From: Paralcaligenes ureilyticus | Lineage (GTDB): Bacteria; Pseudomonadota; Gammaproteobacteria; Burkholderiales; Burkholderiaceae_B | Direction of reading: 5' to 3' | Assembly: GCF_004346225.1 (NCBI RefSeq) | Contig: NZ_SMAJ01000008.1 | Coordinates: 89,269 to 153,268, forward strand | DNA: 64,000 nucleotides | In this document: positions 41,409 through 50,172 of the stretch, in pieces | Layout of the letters: the number at the start of each line of letters is the position of its first letter | Numbering within the stretch: the stretch's first letter is position 1 | The notes under the pieces: model-generated | Database searches by the model: none | What the model saw: only the letters and a program-made list of their open reading frames with translations | What the model was told of the DNA's origin: nothing | Translations under genes and position numbers: made by a program

Positions 41409-42818
41409 CTATCTCAACAGCGCCGATAAGGTGTTGCTGATGAACCCCGCCAGGGCCTTGCGCGGGCCGGGCGCTTCGGATGCGCGATTCAGTGCTTCTT
41501 CCCACGAATAGGCGGCAAGAACGGCTTTATATGTCAGCCAGGGAATGGGTTCGGGTTCCCATTTTTGCAGGGCCCGCTTGGGCGCGACCCCTTTCATGAC
41601 CCAGGGCATTTGCGTCAGTTCCGTGTCGCGTTCCAGAATCAGGTCGGCCAGCGTTCGGCCAAACAGATTGGAGGCTCCAACGCCGCCGCCGCCATAGCCG
41701 CCCGCCAGCGCGATTCCCGAGCGCGCGTCGAACAGCGCGTGGGGCGCGAACCGTCGCGACATACCCATGGAGCCGCCCCAGCCGTGGGTGACCTGGACTC
41801 CTTGCAATGCCGGAAACAGGTCGGTCATCAATCTTTCGCGTATTCTGAACTCCGGGTCTTTCAATGAAAATTCGCTGCGCGGCCTGGCACCGAACTGGTA
41901 GGCGCCTCGCGCGCCAAAAATCAGGCGATCGTCTGCGGATCTTTGCCCGTAGGTGATCAGGCGCCCGCTGTCGCTGAAGGCGGGGCGGTTCTGTAGGCCG
42001 ACCTCGTCCCATTGCGCACTGGAGAGCGGTTCGGTGGCGATGATCAGGCTTTGCACGGGCAGTATATATTTTCCATAATCGCGGACTGTGCTGGAGTACC
42101 CTTCCAGTGCCGGAACAATGATCTGCGCCCGCACTTCTCCGTGCGCCGTTACGACCGATCGCGGGTGGATTTCCAGTACCGGGGATTCTTCGTAGATGGC
42201 CACGCCTTTGCGCTCAACGGCCATTCCCAGGCCGCGAACCAGTTGAGCCGGGTTAATCACGGCGCAGTGGGGTGAAAAAATGGCGCCATAGGGTTTGTGC
42301 ATGCGCACCTGTTGCGTCAGCTCGCCGGCATCGAGCCACCGGTAGTCTTCTTCTGTATGGCCTGCCTGATAAAGCTGCTTAAGGTGCCTGCGCTGGGATT
42401 GGAGCTGCTCGGGGTAGCGTGCCGCGGCGAATATCACCCCGCCTTTGTGAAAGCCGCAGTGGATGCCTTCCCGGTTCATTATCTCGTGAACGTGATCGAC
42501 GATGCCGTGAAGCAGCCTGTAGCCTGTGCTTTTTTGTTCTGCCGGTAGCCTTGCCAGATACTTGTCTTCCCCCGCGATGCTTCCCTTTAGCCAGCCGCCG
42601 TTGCGCCCGGATGCGCCAAAGCCTGTGGTTTGAGCCTCCAATATCGTGACGGATAGATCGGGGGCGATGCATTTCAGGTAATAGGCCGTCCACAGCCCGG
42701 TGTAGCCGGCGCCGATAATGACGACATCTGCGTTCTTGATGCCATCCAACGGCGGCCTGGGCTGGATGTCTTCGTTTAACGTGTCAAACCAGAGACTTGC
42801 GTTGCGGTAGTTAGGCAT
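41409..42818 (-). CDS. FAD-dependent amine/amino-acid oxidoreductase (DAO family, PuuB-like)
   Basis: A 469-residue flavoenzyme of the DAO superfamily. The FAD dinucleotide site is DVVIIGAGYTGLWTAYYL, followed by GFGASGRNGGWLKGSIAG (gamma-glutamylputrescine oxidase relatives have ASGRNGGQ here). HGWGGSMGMSRRFAPHALFD and ALAGGYGGGGVGASNLFGRTLADLIL resemble PuuB/OrdL C-termini. ATG 42818 is set by homology. It is divergent from a polyamine-type ABC importer, which supports oxidation of an imported amine (inference). It may be a membrane-associated dehydrogenase rather than an oxidase. Confidence 0.88.
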   Translation of the reverse strand: MPNYRNASLWFDTLNEDIQPRPPLDGIKNADVVIIGAGYTGLWTAYYLKCIAPDLSVTILEAQTTGFGASGRNGGWLKGSIAGEDKYLARLPAEQKSTGYRLLHGIVDHVHEIMNREGIHCGFHKGGVIFAAARYPEQLQSQRRHLKQLYQAGHTEEDYRWLDAGELTQQVRMHKPYGAIFSPHCAVINPAQLVRGLGMAVERKGVAIYEESPVLEIHPRSVVTAHGEVRAQIIVPALEGYSSTVRDYGKYILPVQSLIIATEPLSSAQWDEVGLQNRPAFSDSGRLITYGQRSADDRLIFGARGAYQFGARPRSEFSLKDPEFRIRERLMTDLFPALQGVQVTHGWGGSMGMSRRFAPHALFDARSGIALAGGYGGGGVGASNLFGRTLADLILERDTELTQMPWVMKGVAPKRALQKWEPEPIPWLTYKAVLAAYSWEEALNRASEAPGPRKALAGFISNTLSALLR

Positions 42819-43195
42819 GGATGTTCGTGTGATCCCGAGGCTTCTATCATAGAGGCTTGGGTGAGCCGCTGTTAACGTCCATTTTAGAAAAACTGACATA
42901 CCAATTTATGGCTGATATTCGCGTTAAGACACTGTGCAGCCAGTCCACCAACGCTGCCGGTGTTTGACGAAATACGAGCGCGGGCCGGAGCCAGGTTGGG
43001 GATATTGGTATCTTCAATATTTTATAATGGACCTTTTAGCTCGCCCATTGTCGCTGTTTAATACATTCGAGTTCGGTCAAATCAGGCAGGGGTTTCGCGT
43101 TACGCGGCAGTCGCCCGTTTAGAACCTGATCGGTATAGCCAAGCCATCGAACCCGACGTTAAAAATTATAGAAACATAACGATAGGAGCAGAGAC
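42819..43195. promoter_or_regulatory. Divergent regulatory spacer of amine oxidase and polyamine importer
   Basis: A 377-bp spacer with no convincing gene. It contains an ATACCAAT/ATTGGTAT inverted pair (about 42896-42903 and 43003-43010) and a TATAAT hexamer at 43023-43028 without a well-spaced -35. The long region before the binding-protein gene has room for regulator sites. A 62-codon frame at 42934-43122 lacks protein-like composition and was not called. Confidence 0.4.
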
Positions 43196-44257
43196 ATGTC
43201 CCGTATTCCGAAAGCCAAAGTGGTCCTGGCGGTTACTACGGTGGCTAGCGCCATCGCGTTTTTCAGTGCGAGTGCCGCGGCCAGCGATCTAACCATTGCC
43301 TCCTGGGGAGGCTCCTACCAGAAGGCGCAAAGCGACGCGCTCTTCGAGCCGGCCGCGAAAGCCCTTGGCATACAGATCAAGCAAGTCACCTACAGCGGTA
43401 TGTCCGAAGTGCGTCTTCAGGTAAAAACGGGCGCAGTCACCCTGGATATCGTGGCCGCAGGTTCAGGTAGCTGCGCCCACGCTGCCGAAGAGGGGCTGCT
43501 CGAGCCGCTGGATTACAAGCAGATCGATGTTTCGCACTTCTACCCAACCATGCATACCCCCTACTGCATAGGCGGGGATGTTTTTTCCAACGTTATGGCG
43601 TGGAATACCAAAACCTACGGCGAAAAGGGTCCGCATACCTGGGCCGATTTCTGGAATGTCAAAAAATTTCCCGGCAAACGGTCCTATCGGGCCGAGGTGG
43701 CCGGCGCGCTGGAGCCGGCACTGATGGCCGACGGCGTGCCGCCCGACCAGGTGTATAAAGTCCTGTCCAGCCCGGGGGGCATCAAACGCGCGCTCGACAA
43801 GATTCGCCAACTCAAACCCAATATCTCGGTATGGTGGAAGTCGGGCGCCCAGCAGGCGCAGTTGATGAAAGACGGCGAAGTCGACATGATCGTCGGTTGG
43901 AACGGCCGCTTCGACGCTGCCGCCAAGGACGGCGCCAAGGTCATGTACACCTTCAATCAGGGGCTTCTGGATTACGATGCCTTTGCCATACCCAAGGGTG
44001 CGCCGCATAAGGCCGAAGCCATGAAATTCCTGGCCGAGATCAGTAAGGCCAAGTATCAGGCCAATCTGCCCAAGTACATCACTTACGGGCCGACCAACAA
44101 GCAGGCGTATGAAATCGGCAAAATAAGCGCCGAGGTTGCCAAGACGCTACCCTCGTCTCCGGCCAATGCCGCGATGCAGCTGCCGCTGGACTTGAACTGG
44201 TACGCAAAGAACGAGAAAAAGGCTTCGGCCATGTATCAGGACATGCTTCTGGAATAA
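43196..44257 (+). CDS. Polyamine-type ABC transporter substrate-binding protein (PotD/PotF-like)
   Basis: A 353-residue periplasmic binding protein of family 1/8. It has a signal peptide at residues 1-~29 (VVLAVTTVASAIAFFSASAAAS), then DLTIASWGGSYQKAQSDALFEPA. VFSNVMAWNTKTYGEKGPHTWADFWNVKKFPGKRSYRAEVAGALEPALMADGV is the typical spermidine/putrescine-like (also opine-type) core. TAGGAGCAGAG precedes the ATG. It delivers the ligand to the PotABC-like complex encoded downstream. Confidence 0.93.
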   Translation: MSRIPKAKVVLAVTTVASAIAFFSASAAASDLTIASWGGSYQKAQSDALFEPAAKALGIQIKQVTYSGMSEVRLQVKTGAVTLDIVAAGSGSCAHAAEEGLLEPLDYKQIDVSHFYPTMHTPYCIGGDVFSNVMAWNTKTYGEKGPHTWADFWNVKKFPGKRSYRAEVAGALEPALMADGVPPDQVYKVLSSPGGIKRALDKIRQLKPNISVWWKSGAQQAQLMKDGEVDMIVGWNGRFDAAAKDGAKVMYTFNQGLLDYDAFAIPKGAPHKAEAMKFLAEISKAKYQANLPKYITYGPTNKQAYEIGKISAEVAKTLPSSPANAAMQLPLDLNWYAKNEKKASAMYQDMLLE

Positions 44258-44342
44258 TGCCCTTTCACGCACAACACGAACGAGGCCGTGTTGTGCCATG
44301 ATTGATGTGGAAATGGAATAACCCGACCAAGGGAGATCAGGT

Positions 44343-45431
44343 GTGACCGAGCCGATGAAAAAAGCAGCCTCGTTGCCCATCACTATTCAGGGCTTGACCA
44401 AACGCTACGGAGGCAGCTTCGCGCTGGATCACGTTGATCTGAATGTGTGCAGCGGCGAGTTCCTGACCTTGCTCGGGCCTTCGGGGTCGGGCAAGACGAC
44501 GCTCCTGATGGCTATCGCCGGCTTTACCCGGCCCGATAGCGGCAGCTTGCGATTTGGCGACACCGAAACCATCCGCACCCCTCCTCATAAACGCGATCTG
44601 GGCATGGTGTTTCAAAGCTATGCCTTGTTCCCGCACATGACCGTGGCGGCCAATGTCGCTTTTTCGCTGAAGCTGCGAAAAATTCCCCAGAATGAAATCA
44701 GACAGCGTGTCGAGAACGCACTGGAAACCGTTCAACTGGGCGGCTACGGCGAACGCGGCATCACCCAGTTGTCGGGGGGGCAGCGGCAGCGCGTCGCGCT
44801 GGCCCGCGCTATCGTTTTCGAACCGCGGATCCTGCTCATGGATGAGCCTCTTTCGGCCCTGGACAAAAAGCTGCGCGAACACATGCAGATAGAACTTCGC
44901 CGCCTGCACGAAAAACTGGGTATTACAACGGTCTATGTCACTCACGACCAGCGCGAAGCGCTGACCATGTCGGATCGGATTGCCGTCATCAACAAGGGAC
45001 GCGTGATGCAGATTGACGGGCCGCGGGAAATTTATGAGCGCCCGGCCAATAAATTCGTGGCCGATTTTATCGGCGACTCTACCTTCCTGCCTGTGACGAT
45101 CTCCGGCGGCGATGCCTTGTATGGGCAAACCGTGCTCAAGCTCGAAGCCGGCCCGCGCAATGCACGCAATAACCTTTTAATGCTGCGGCCCGAACGGCTT
45201 CAAATCGTTGCAGGTCAGGCCTGCGACGACTTGAATATATTTACCGGCACGGTCAAAGGCGTTATTTATCAAGGGGACAGCTATCTGTTGCACGTGGCGC
45301 TTGCAGGCGGAGTCGAGGTCTGCGTTCGGGGCGCCAATCAGCGCGACGCCATGGTGGTCATTCCCCAATCCGGCATGGCGATCTCCCTCGGCCTGCACCG
45401 CGAAGACACTGTCCTGATCTGCGACGAATGA
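44343..45431 (+). CDS. Polyamine-type ABC transporter ATPase (PotA-like)
   Basis: A 362-residue ATP-binding subunit: Walker A GPSGSGKTT, Q-loop VFQSYALFPHMTV, signature LSGGQRQRVALARAI, Walker B ILLMDEPLSALD and switch His YVTHDQREALTMSDRI. A C-terminal TOBE domain (LLMLRPERLQI, then GVIYQGDSYLLHVAL) is as in PotA. The start is GTG 44343 behind GGGAGATCAG; ATG 44355 is the alternative. The stop overlaps the next ATG by 4 bp. Confidence 0.95.
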   Translation: MTEPMKKAASLPITIQGLTKRYGGSFALDHVDLNVCSGEFLTLLGPSGSGKTTLLMAIAGFTRPDSGSLRFGDTETIRTPPHKRDLGMVFQSYALFPHMTVAANVAFSLKLRKIPQNEIRQRVENALETVQLGGYGERGITQLSGGQRQRVALARAIVFEPRILLMDEPLSALDKKLREHMQIELRRLHEKLGITTVYVTHDQREALTMSDRIAVINKGRVMQIDGPREIYERPANKFVADFIGDSTFLPVTISGGDALYGQTVLKLEAGPRNARNNLLMLRPERLQIVAGQACDDLNIFTGTVKGVIYQGDSYLLHVALAGGVEVCVRGANQRDAMVVIPQSGMAISLGLHREDTVLICDE

Positions 45432-46369
45432 CGGCGATGAATCACGTCACTTACGTTAATTCGAGCGGCACGCCAATGGCCCGGGGGCCGGCTTTGGACA
45501 ATGCCCTGGAACTGAAGCGCGACGGCGCCAAAGAGCGGCTGGGGCTGCTCGGCCTTTGCTCGCCGGCGCTGCTGCTCGTCCTGGTCATCATGATCATTCC
45601 CGTAGCCTGGCTGTTCTGGCTATCGTTTATTGGCGAGGACGGCGGCTTTTCACTTGAAAACTATCAGCGCATGATAGACAGCACGTCTTATCTGCAGATA
45701 TTCAAGATCACGTTTGAAGTCAGCGCGCTGACAACCCTCATCTGCGTGCTGGCGGGCTATCCGCTGGCCTATTTTTTATCGCAACTGCCTAATCGTGCTG
45801 CCAATTTGTGCATGATCGCCGTGCTCGTGCCGTTTTGGACTTCCCTCCTGGTGCGCACCTACGCATGGCTGGTGCTTTTGCAGCGTACGGGGTTGATCAA
45901 TACCTGGGGCATTGAACTGGGCTTATGGCACGAGCCGATCACTATCGTGCACAACTTGACCGGCACGCTGATCGGCATGGTGCATATTATGCTGCCTTTC
46001 CTGATCCTGCCGGTCTATGGTTCGATGAGAGCCATCAACGGCGACTACCTGAAGGCGGCGGCCAATTTGGGGGCCGGGCCCATCCTGGTGTTCTGGAAGG
46101 TCTTTTTTCCGCTGTCTTTGCCGGGGCTGTTTGCCGGCATTTTGATCGTATTCATCCTGTGTCTGGGCTTTTACGTTACACCGGCCATTCTGGGCGGTGG
46201 AAGAGTCGTCATGGTGTCCATGAGCATCGCCTCCAATATTGAATTGTTCGTGAATTGGGGGGCGTCCAGCGCGCTGGGCGTGGTGCTGTTGATATTGACC
46301 TTGCTGATCCTGTATCTGGCATCGCGCGTGGTGCGTCTGGATCGGGTTTTCGGAGGGCATGGCCAATGA
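45428..46369 (+). CDS. Polyamine-type ABC transporter permease 1 (PotB/PotH-like)
   Basis: A 313-residue inner-membrane permease with about six helices. LLLVLVIMIIPVAWLFWLSFIGEDGGFSLENYQRMI and the conserved VPFWTSLLVRTYAWLVLLQRTGLIN segment of PotB/PotH are present. The EAA loop is RAINGDYLKAAANLGAGPILVFWKVFFPLSLPGL. ATGA overlaps couple it to the ATPase and to the next permease. Confidence 0.94.
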   Translation: MTAMNHVTYVNSSGTPMARGPALDNALELKRDGAKERLGLLGLCSPALLLVLVIMIIPVAWLFWLSFIGEDGGFSLENYQRMIDSTSYLQIFKITFEVSALTTLICVLAGYPLAYFLSQLPNRAANLCMIAVLVPFWTSLLVRTYAWLVLLQRTGLINTWGIELGLWHEPITIVHNLTGTLIGMVHIMLPFLILPVYGSMRAINGDYLKAAANLGAGPILVFWKVFFPLSLPGLFAGILIVFILCLGFYVTPAILGGGRVVMVSMSIASNIELFVNWGASSALGVVLLILTLLILYLASRVVRLDRVFGGHGQ

Positions 46370-47187
46370 TGCGCTGGTTGAACAGTCCCGCGTCCGAGAC
46401 CCAGATCACACACAAGCGGCGCTTGTGGCTGTATGTCCTGTCGGGTCTGGTGATGGCGTTTCTGGTCATTCCCACCTTGATCGTGATCCCCATGTCGTTT
46501 TCGGACTCGCAATATCTGCAGTTCCCGCCCTCCCACTGGTCGCTGCGCTGGTATCGGCACTATTTTGAGTCTGCCGAATGGCTGCAAGCGACCGCCACGT
46601 CGCTGGAAGCGGCTTTTTTCACTGCGCTCATCGCGACCCCCATAGGCGTCATGGCGGCTTATGGGCTCTTTGTATCGGGGATGCGGCTTGCCAAACTCAT
46701 TTACCTTGCGCTCATCACACCGATAATCGTACCGGTCATACTGATTGCCATCGGGGCCTTTTATGTTTACGTCAAGCTCCACCTGCTCAATACCATCCTC
46801 GGGCTGGTGCTGGCCGATACGGTGCTGGCTATTCCCCTGGTCCTGATCGTGGTCAGTTCAGGCCTGAAAAGTTATGACATGAGCCAGGAGATGGCGGCGC
46901 GCAGCCTGGGCGCGTCGCGCCTGAAAGCGTTCATGCTGGTCACCTTGCCGCAAATCCGCTTTTCGGTCATCACCGGCGCTTTGCTGGCGTTTCTGACCTC
47001 ATTCGATGAAGTCGTCATTGCCCTGTTCATTTCGGGCGGCGATCACACGACCATTACCAAAAAAATGTTCATCTCCTTGCGGGACCAGATCGATCCGACC
47101 ATTACGTCGATTTCCACCCTCATGATCCTGGTTTCAACCGGCCTGCTGATCGCCGCCCAGCTTTATGGGAAACCCAGGAATACGTAA
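46366..47187 (+). CDS. Polyamine-type ABC transporter permease 2 (PotC/PotI-like)
   Basis: A 273-residue permease. YVLSGLVMAFLVIPTLIVIPMSFSDSQYLQFPPSHWSLRWYRHYFES is the PotC/PotI opening. The EAA loop is MSQEMAARSLGASRLKAFMLVTLPQIRF, and FLTSFDEVVIALFISGGDHTTITKKMF follows as in relatives. ATG 46366 overlaps the previous stop. It is the last gene of the importer operon, followed by a REP pair. Confidence 0.94.
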   Translation: MMRWLNSPASETQITHKRRLWLYVLSGLVMAFLVIPTLIVIPMSFSDSQYLQFPPSHWSLRWYRHYFESAEWLQATATSLEAAFFTALIATPIGVMAAYGLFVSGMRLAKLIYLALITPIIVPVILIAIGAFYVYVKLHLLNTILGLVLADTVLAIPLVLIVVSSGLKSYDMSQEMAARSLGASRLKAFMLVTLPQIRFSVITGALLAFLTSFDEVVIALFISGGDHTTITKKMFISLRDQIDPTITSISTLMILVSTGLLIAAQLYGKPRNT

Positions 47188-47209
47188 TTTCATTTCTAAA
47201 TCGTATTGG

Positions 47210-47278
47210 TGGCACCCACAAGGGGTGCCGCTACCAGCGACCGGTACGTTTTTGTAGCGGCACCCCTTGTGGGTGCCA
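47210..47278. repeat. REP pair 6 (both C-type)
   Basis: Inverted C-type REP 47210-47234 and direct C-type REP 47254-47278, heads inward across 19 bp, between the convergent permease and MocR genes. The only pair in which both members have the GGCACCC/GGGTGCC stem. Confidence 0.88.
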
Positions 47279-47311
47279 TCCCTGCAAACCAAAATTGATT
47301 CAGATACGAAA

Positions 47312-48802
47312 TCAGGGTTTCAGCTCTTCGAGAACCTGGGCCAGGGCTTCGACGCCGGCCTTGATCTCGGGCGCCTTGATGGTACTGAAACCCAGCACCA
47401 GGCCTTTCATCGAGACGGGCTCGATGCAGTATCGTCCGATAGGAGAAACCGAAATCCCTTTTGCGGCGGCGGCCGCGCTAACCTGCTGCTCTGAATATCC
47501 TTGCGCCAGGCGGCCTATGGTATGAAATCCGGTATCGGTCGGAATGACTTCCAGCAGTCCTTGCAGCCGCTGTCTGGAAGCCTCGATCAAGATGTTGTGC
47601 CGGGCTGCATAGATTTTGCACATGCGGCGGATGTGGGTGGCAAAGTGCCCTTCGTCGATAAAGTCGGCCACAACGGCCTGGAGATTGGACGGGGCTCCCT
47701 GCAGGAAAGCGCCGGACACTTTCTGGAACGTATCGACGAGTATGGGCGGGGCTACGAAATAGCCCAGCCGCAATGCCGGGAAAAGCGATTTGCTGAAGGT
47801 GCCTACATAAATAACGCGCTCTGTGGTGTCCAGGCTTTGCAGGGTCGGCAGCGGGCTGCTCTGGTAGCGGAATTCGCCGTCATAGTCATCCTCGAGAATC
47901 CACGCATCGCTCTGTTCGGCAGCCTGCAATAATTCGATCCGGCGCGCCAGGCTGAGCGTCACCCCTATGGGTTGCTGGTGCGATGGCGTGACGAACGCAA
48001 GACGAAAATAGGGGGCGCGCCGCAAGCCTTCTTCGACAATGATTCCTTCGCGATCGATAGGGATGGGGTAGAGGTCCATGCCGCAGGCGCTCAGGCTGTT
48101 GCGCGCCCCGATGGCGCCGGGGTTTTCGAACCAGACCTTGTCCCCCGGGTTGAGCAGTACGCTGCAGATCAGGTTAAAGGCCTGCTGGGCGCCGCTGACG
48201 ATAAAAATTTGTTCCGGCTCGCAAGAAAGCCCGCGATTTCCCCTCAGATGATTGGCGATGGCCTTGCGCAGCGGCAGAAACCCCTCGGGGTCGCCATATC
48301 CCATGACGATGTCGCGTTTGCTCCGATAATGTTTGGACACCAGACGCGACCACTGGGCCAGCGGAAACACGTCAAACGCGGGTATTCCTGTTGTGAACGC
48401 CTTGGATTCATGCGGAATCCGTTTGCTGAACTGACCAATGGCCTGTTCGAGGCACCGTGCCAGCCTGAGGTTATCGCGGCGCTTGCCTATCATCTCGGCC
48501 GAAGGCGTGGGCAGTTTAGGTAGATGAGTGCTTAAGGTTTCGCCGATGAAGGACCCGGCGCCGGTTTTCGAATCGATCAGGCCTTCTTCGGTCAAACGAT
48601 CGAAAACGTTGATGATGGTGGTCCGCGAAACGCCCAGCTCCTGGGCGAGCGTGCGGCTCGATGGCAGGCGCTCTCCGGCCGTCAGCGCCCCGGACAGAAT
48701 CATTTTTCGTATAGCCGCGCAAATCTGGGTGCTCATCGTTTTCGCCGATTCGCGGTCGATGGTGATGGACGCTAACAACGCACCTCTGGCTATTTTTACC
48801 AT
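47312..48802 (-). CDS. MocR-type regulator (GntR wHTH fused to PLP aminotransferase domain)
   Basis: A 496-residue PdxR/MocR-family protein. The N-terminal GntR wHTH is ICAAIRKMILSGALTAGERLPSSRTLAQELGVSRTTIINVFDRLTEEGLI. The fold-type I aminotransferase-like domain carries the PLP Lys in VGTFSKSLFPALRLGYFVAP and EDDYDGEFRY before it. ATG 48802 is set by homology. It is divergent from the enolase-family/aldehyde dehydrogenase/GMC genes and convergent with the polyamine importer, so either could be its target. Relatives sense PLP or amino compounds (PdxR, GabR). Confidence 0.92.
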   Translation of the reverse strand: MVKIARGALLASITIDRESAKTMSTQICAAIRKMILSGALTAGERLPSSRTLAQELGVSRTTIINVFDRLTEEGLIDSKTGAGSFIGETLSTHLPKLPTPSAEMIGKRRDNLRLARCLEQAIGQFSKRIPHESKAFTTGIPAFDVFPLAQWSRLVSKHYRSKRDIVMGYGDPEGFLPLRKAIANHLRGNRGLSCEPEQIFIVSGAQQAFNLICSVLLNPGDKVWFENPGAIGARNSLSACGMDLYPIPIDREGIIVEEGLRRAPYFRLAFVTPSHQQPIGVTLSLARRIELLQAAEQSDAWILEDDYDGEFRYQSSPLPTLQSLDTTERVIYVGTFSKSLFPALRLGYFVAPPILVDTFQKVSGAFLQGAPSNLQAVVADFIDEGHFATHIRRMCKIYAARHNILIEASRQRLQGLLEVIPTDTGFHTIGRLAQGYSEQQVSAAAAAKGISVSPIGRYCIEPVSMKGLVLGFSTIKAPEIKAGVEALAQVLEELKP

Positions 48803-48816
48803 CGGAATGTCCTTGT

Positions 48817-48860
48817 GTAGTGGCAACCCGTTCATGTAGTGGCAGCCCTTGTGGCTGCCA
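48817..48860 (+). repeat. REP element 7 with partial head
   Basis: A partial head GTAGTGGCAACCC at 48817-48829 followed by a full G-type REP at 48836-48860 (GTAGTGG variant), both on + . It lies just upstream of the MocR start codon, within its 5' region. Confidence 0.8.
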
Positions 48861-48908
48861 TCGCCCTTCAGCACCACCGTCAGGTTAATCAAACACGAAA
48901 AAATTGGT

Positions 48909-48941
48909 ACGGCAATTGATCCAAAATGGATATTACCGTAA
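48909..48941. promoter_or_regulatory. Candidate MocR operator
   Basis: TACGGCAAT (48909-48917) and ATTACCGTA (48933-48941) are inverted half-sites with one mismatch, 15 bp apart, in the divergent MocR/enolase-family spacer. The position suits a regulator site; spacing of two turns between half-site centres fits a dimer. Unproven. Confidence 0.35.
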
Positions 48942-49000
48942 AGCCGCTTTATTCATATCATGCTAATAAGCGTAAGGCTGGAATAAGGTGCGTGTATTTC

Positions 49001-50110
49001 ATGAAGATCAAAAGTATAGAGACGTTCACGACCAGGGATGTGGGGCTGGTTCGTTTGCGCACCGACGACGGATCCGAGGGATGGGGGCAGGTGTCTACCT
49101 ATCATTCCGATATTTCCGCGACGGTCCTGCATCGCCAGGTGGCCATTCATGCCCTGGGCGAAGACATTTCGGATCTTGGTCAACTGGGGGATCTGCTCGA
49201 CAGAATTTGTGAAAAGGAATCCAAGTTTCCGGGATCTTATTTGTGCCGGGCGCTGGGCGGGCTGGATACCGCCATATGGGATCTTCACGGCAAACAGCAA
49301 GGTAAAAGTGTGTGCGAGCTGCTGGGCGGCGTGCCGCGGCCGGTACGTGTGTATGCGTCAAGCATGAAACGCGATATCACTCCAGCGGACGAGGCCACGC
49401 GCTTCCTGCGCCTGCGCGATGCCTGCGGCTATGACGCTTTCAAGTTCCGGGTGGGTGCGGAATGCGGCCGCAACCGTGACGAATGGCCAGGCCGCACAGA
49501 GGAAATCGTTCCGGCCGTTCGCAAGGCGCTGGGTGACAGCGCGACCTTGCTGGTCGACGGCAATAGCTGCTATCGCCCCGAAACCGCGATCGAAGTGGGA
49601 CATCTGCTCGAAGATAATGGGGTCTGTCATTTTGAAGAGCCGTGTCCCTATTGGAACCTTGAGTGGACTAAACAAGTCAGGGATACGCTGAGCATCGATA
49701 TAACGGGCGGCGAGCAAGATAATAATCTTGCCTTGTGGAAGCATATGATCGACTCGCGGGTGGTGGATGTCGTGCAACCCGATGTGTGCTATCTGGGGGG
49801 CATTGAACGCACATTGCGCGTGGCTCGCATGGCGCAAGAGGCCGGCCTGCCCTGCACGCCGCATTCGGCCAACCTGTCCCTGGTGACTATCTTTACACTG
49901 CACCTGATGGGCGCTATTGAAAATGCCGGCCCTTATGTTGAGTTTTCAATCGAAGAAGCCGATTACTACCCCTGGCAATATGGCATCTATACCGAATTTC
50001 CGGTGGCTCGCGACGGCAAGGTTCAAATTCCCCAAGGGCCGGGCTGGGGCGTCGAGATCAATCCGCAATGGTTGAACCAGGCCGACTATAAAATAAGCAG
50101 GCTGGATTAA
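49001..50110 (+). CDS. Enolase-superfamily enzyme (mandelate racemase/acid-sugar dehydratase subgroup)
   Basis: A 369-residue MR-like enzyme abstracting the alpha-proton of a carboxylate with Mg. Barrel residues are in order: Lys in FKFRVG (K-x-R), Asp in VDGNSCY, Glu in FEEPCP, Glu in TGGEQD, Asp in VQPDVCYLGG, His in TPHSAN. The His-Asp dyad is intact as in mandelate racemase and acid-sugar dehydratases. ATG 49001 is chosen by homology. It probably starts an operon with the ALDH and GMC genes. The exact substrate cannot be read. Confidence 0.88.
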   Translation: MKIKSIETFTTRDVGLVRLRTDDGSEGWGQVSTYHSDISATVLHRQVAIHALGEDISDLGQLGDLLDRICEKESKFPGSYLCRALGGLDTAIWDLHGKQQGKSVCELLGGVPRPVRVYASSMKRDITPADEATRFLRLRDACGYDAFKFRVGAECGRNRDEWPGRTEEIVPAVRKALGDSATLLVDGNSCYRPETAIEVGHLLEDNGVCHFEEPCPYWNLEWTKQVRDTLSIDITGGEQDNNLALWKHMIDSRVVDVVQPDVCYLGGIERTLRVARMAQEAGLPCTPHSANLSLVTIFTLHLMGAIENAGPYVEFSIEEADYYPWQYGIYTEFPVARDGKVQIPQGPGWGVEINPQWLNQADYKISRLD

Positions 50111-50172
50111 GCCCGGCTGCCATCGCCATTAAGGCTGCGGGCAGGGCGCCCATCTGTTTTGGAGAAGTATGG

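Noticed and set aside
42934..43122. 62-codon frame upstream of the polyamine-type binding protein
   Set aside because: Lies in a regulatory spacer, lacks a ribosome-binding site and resembles no protein.
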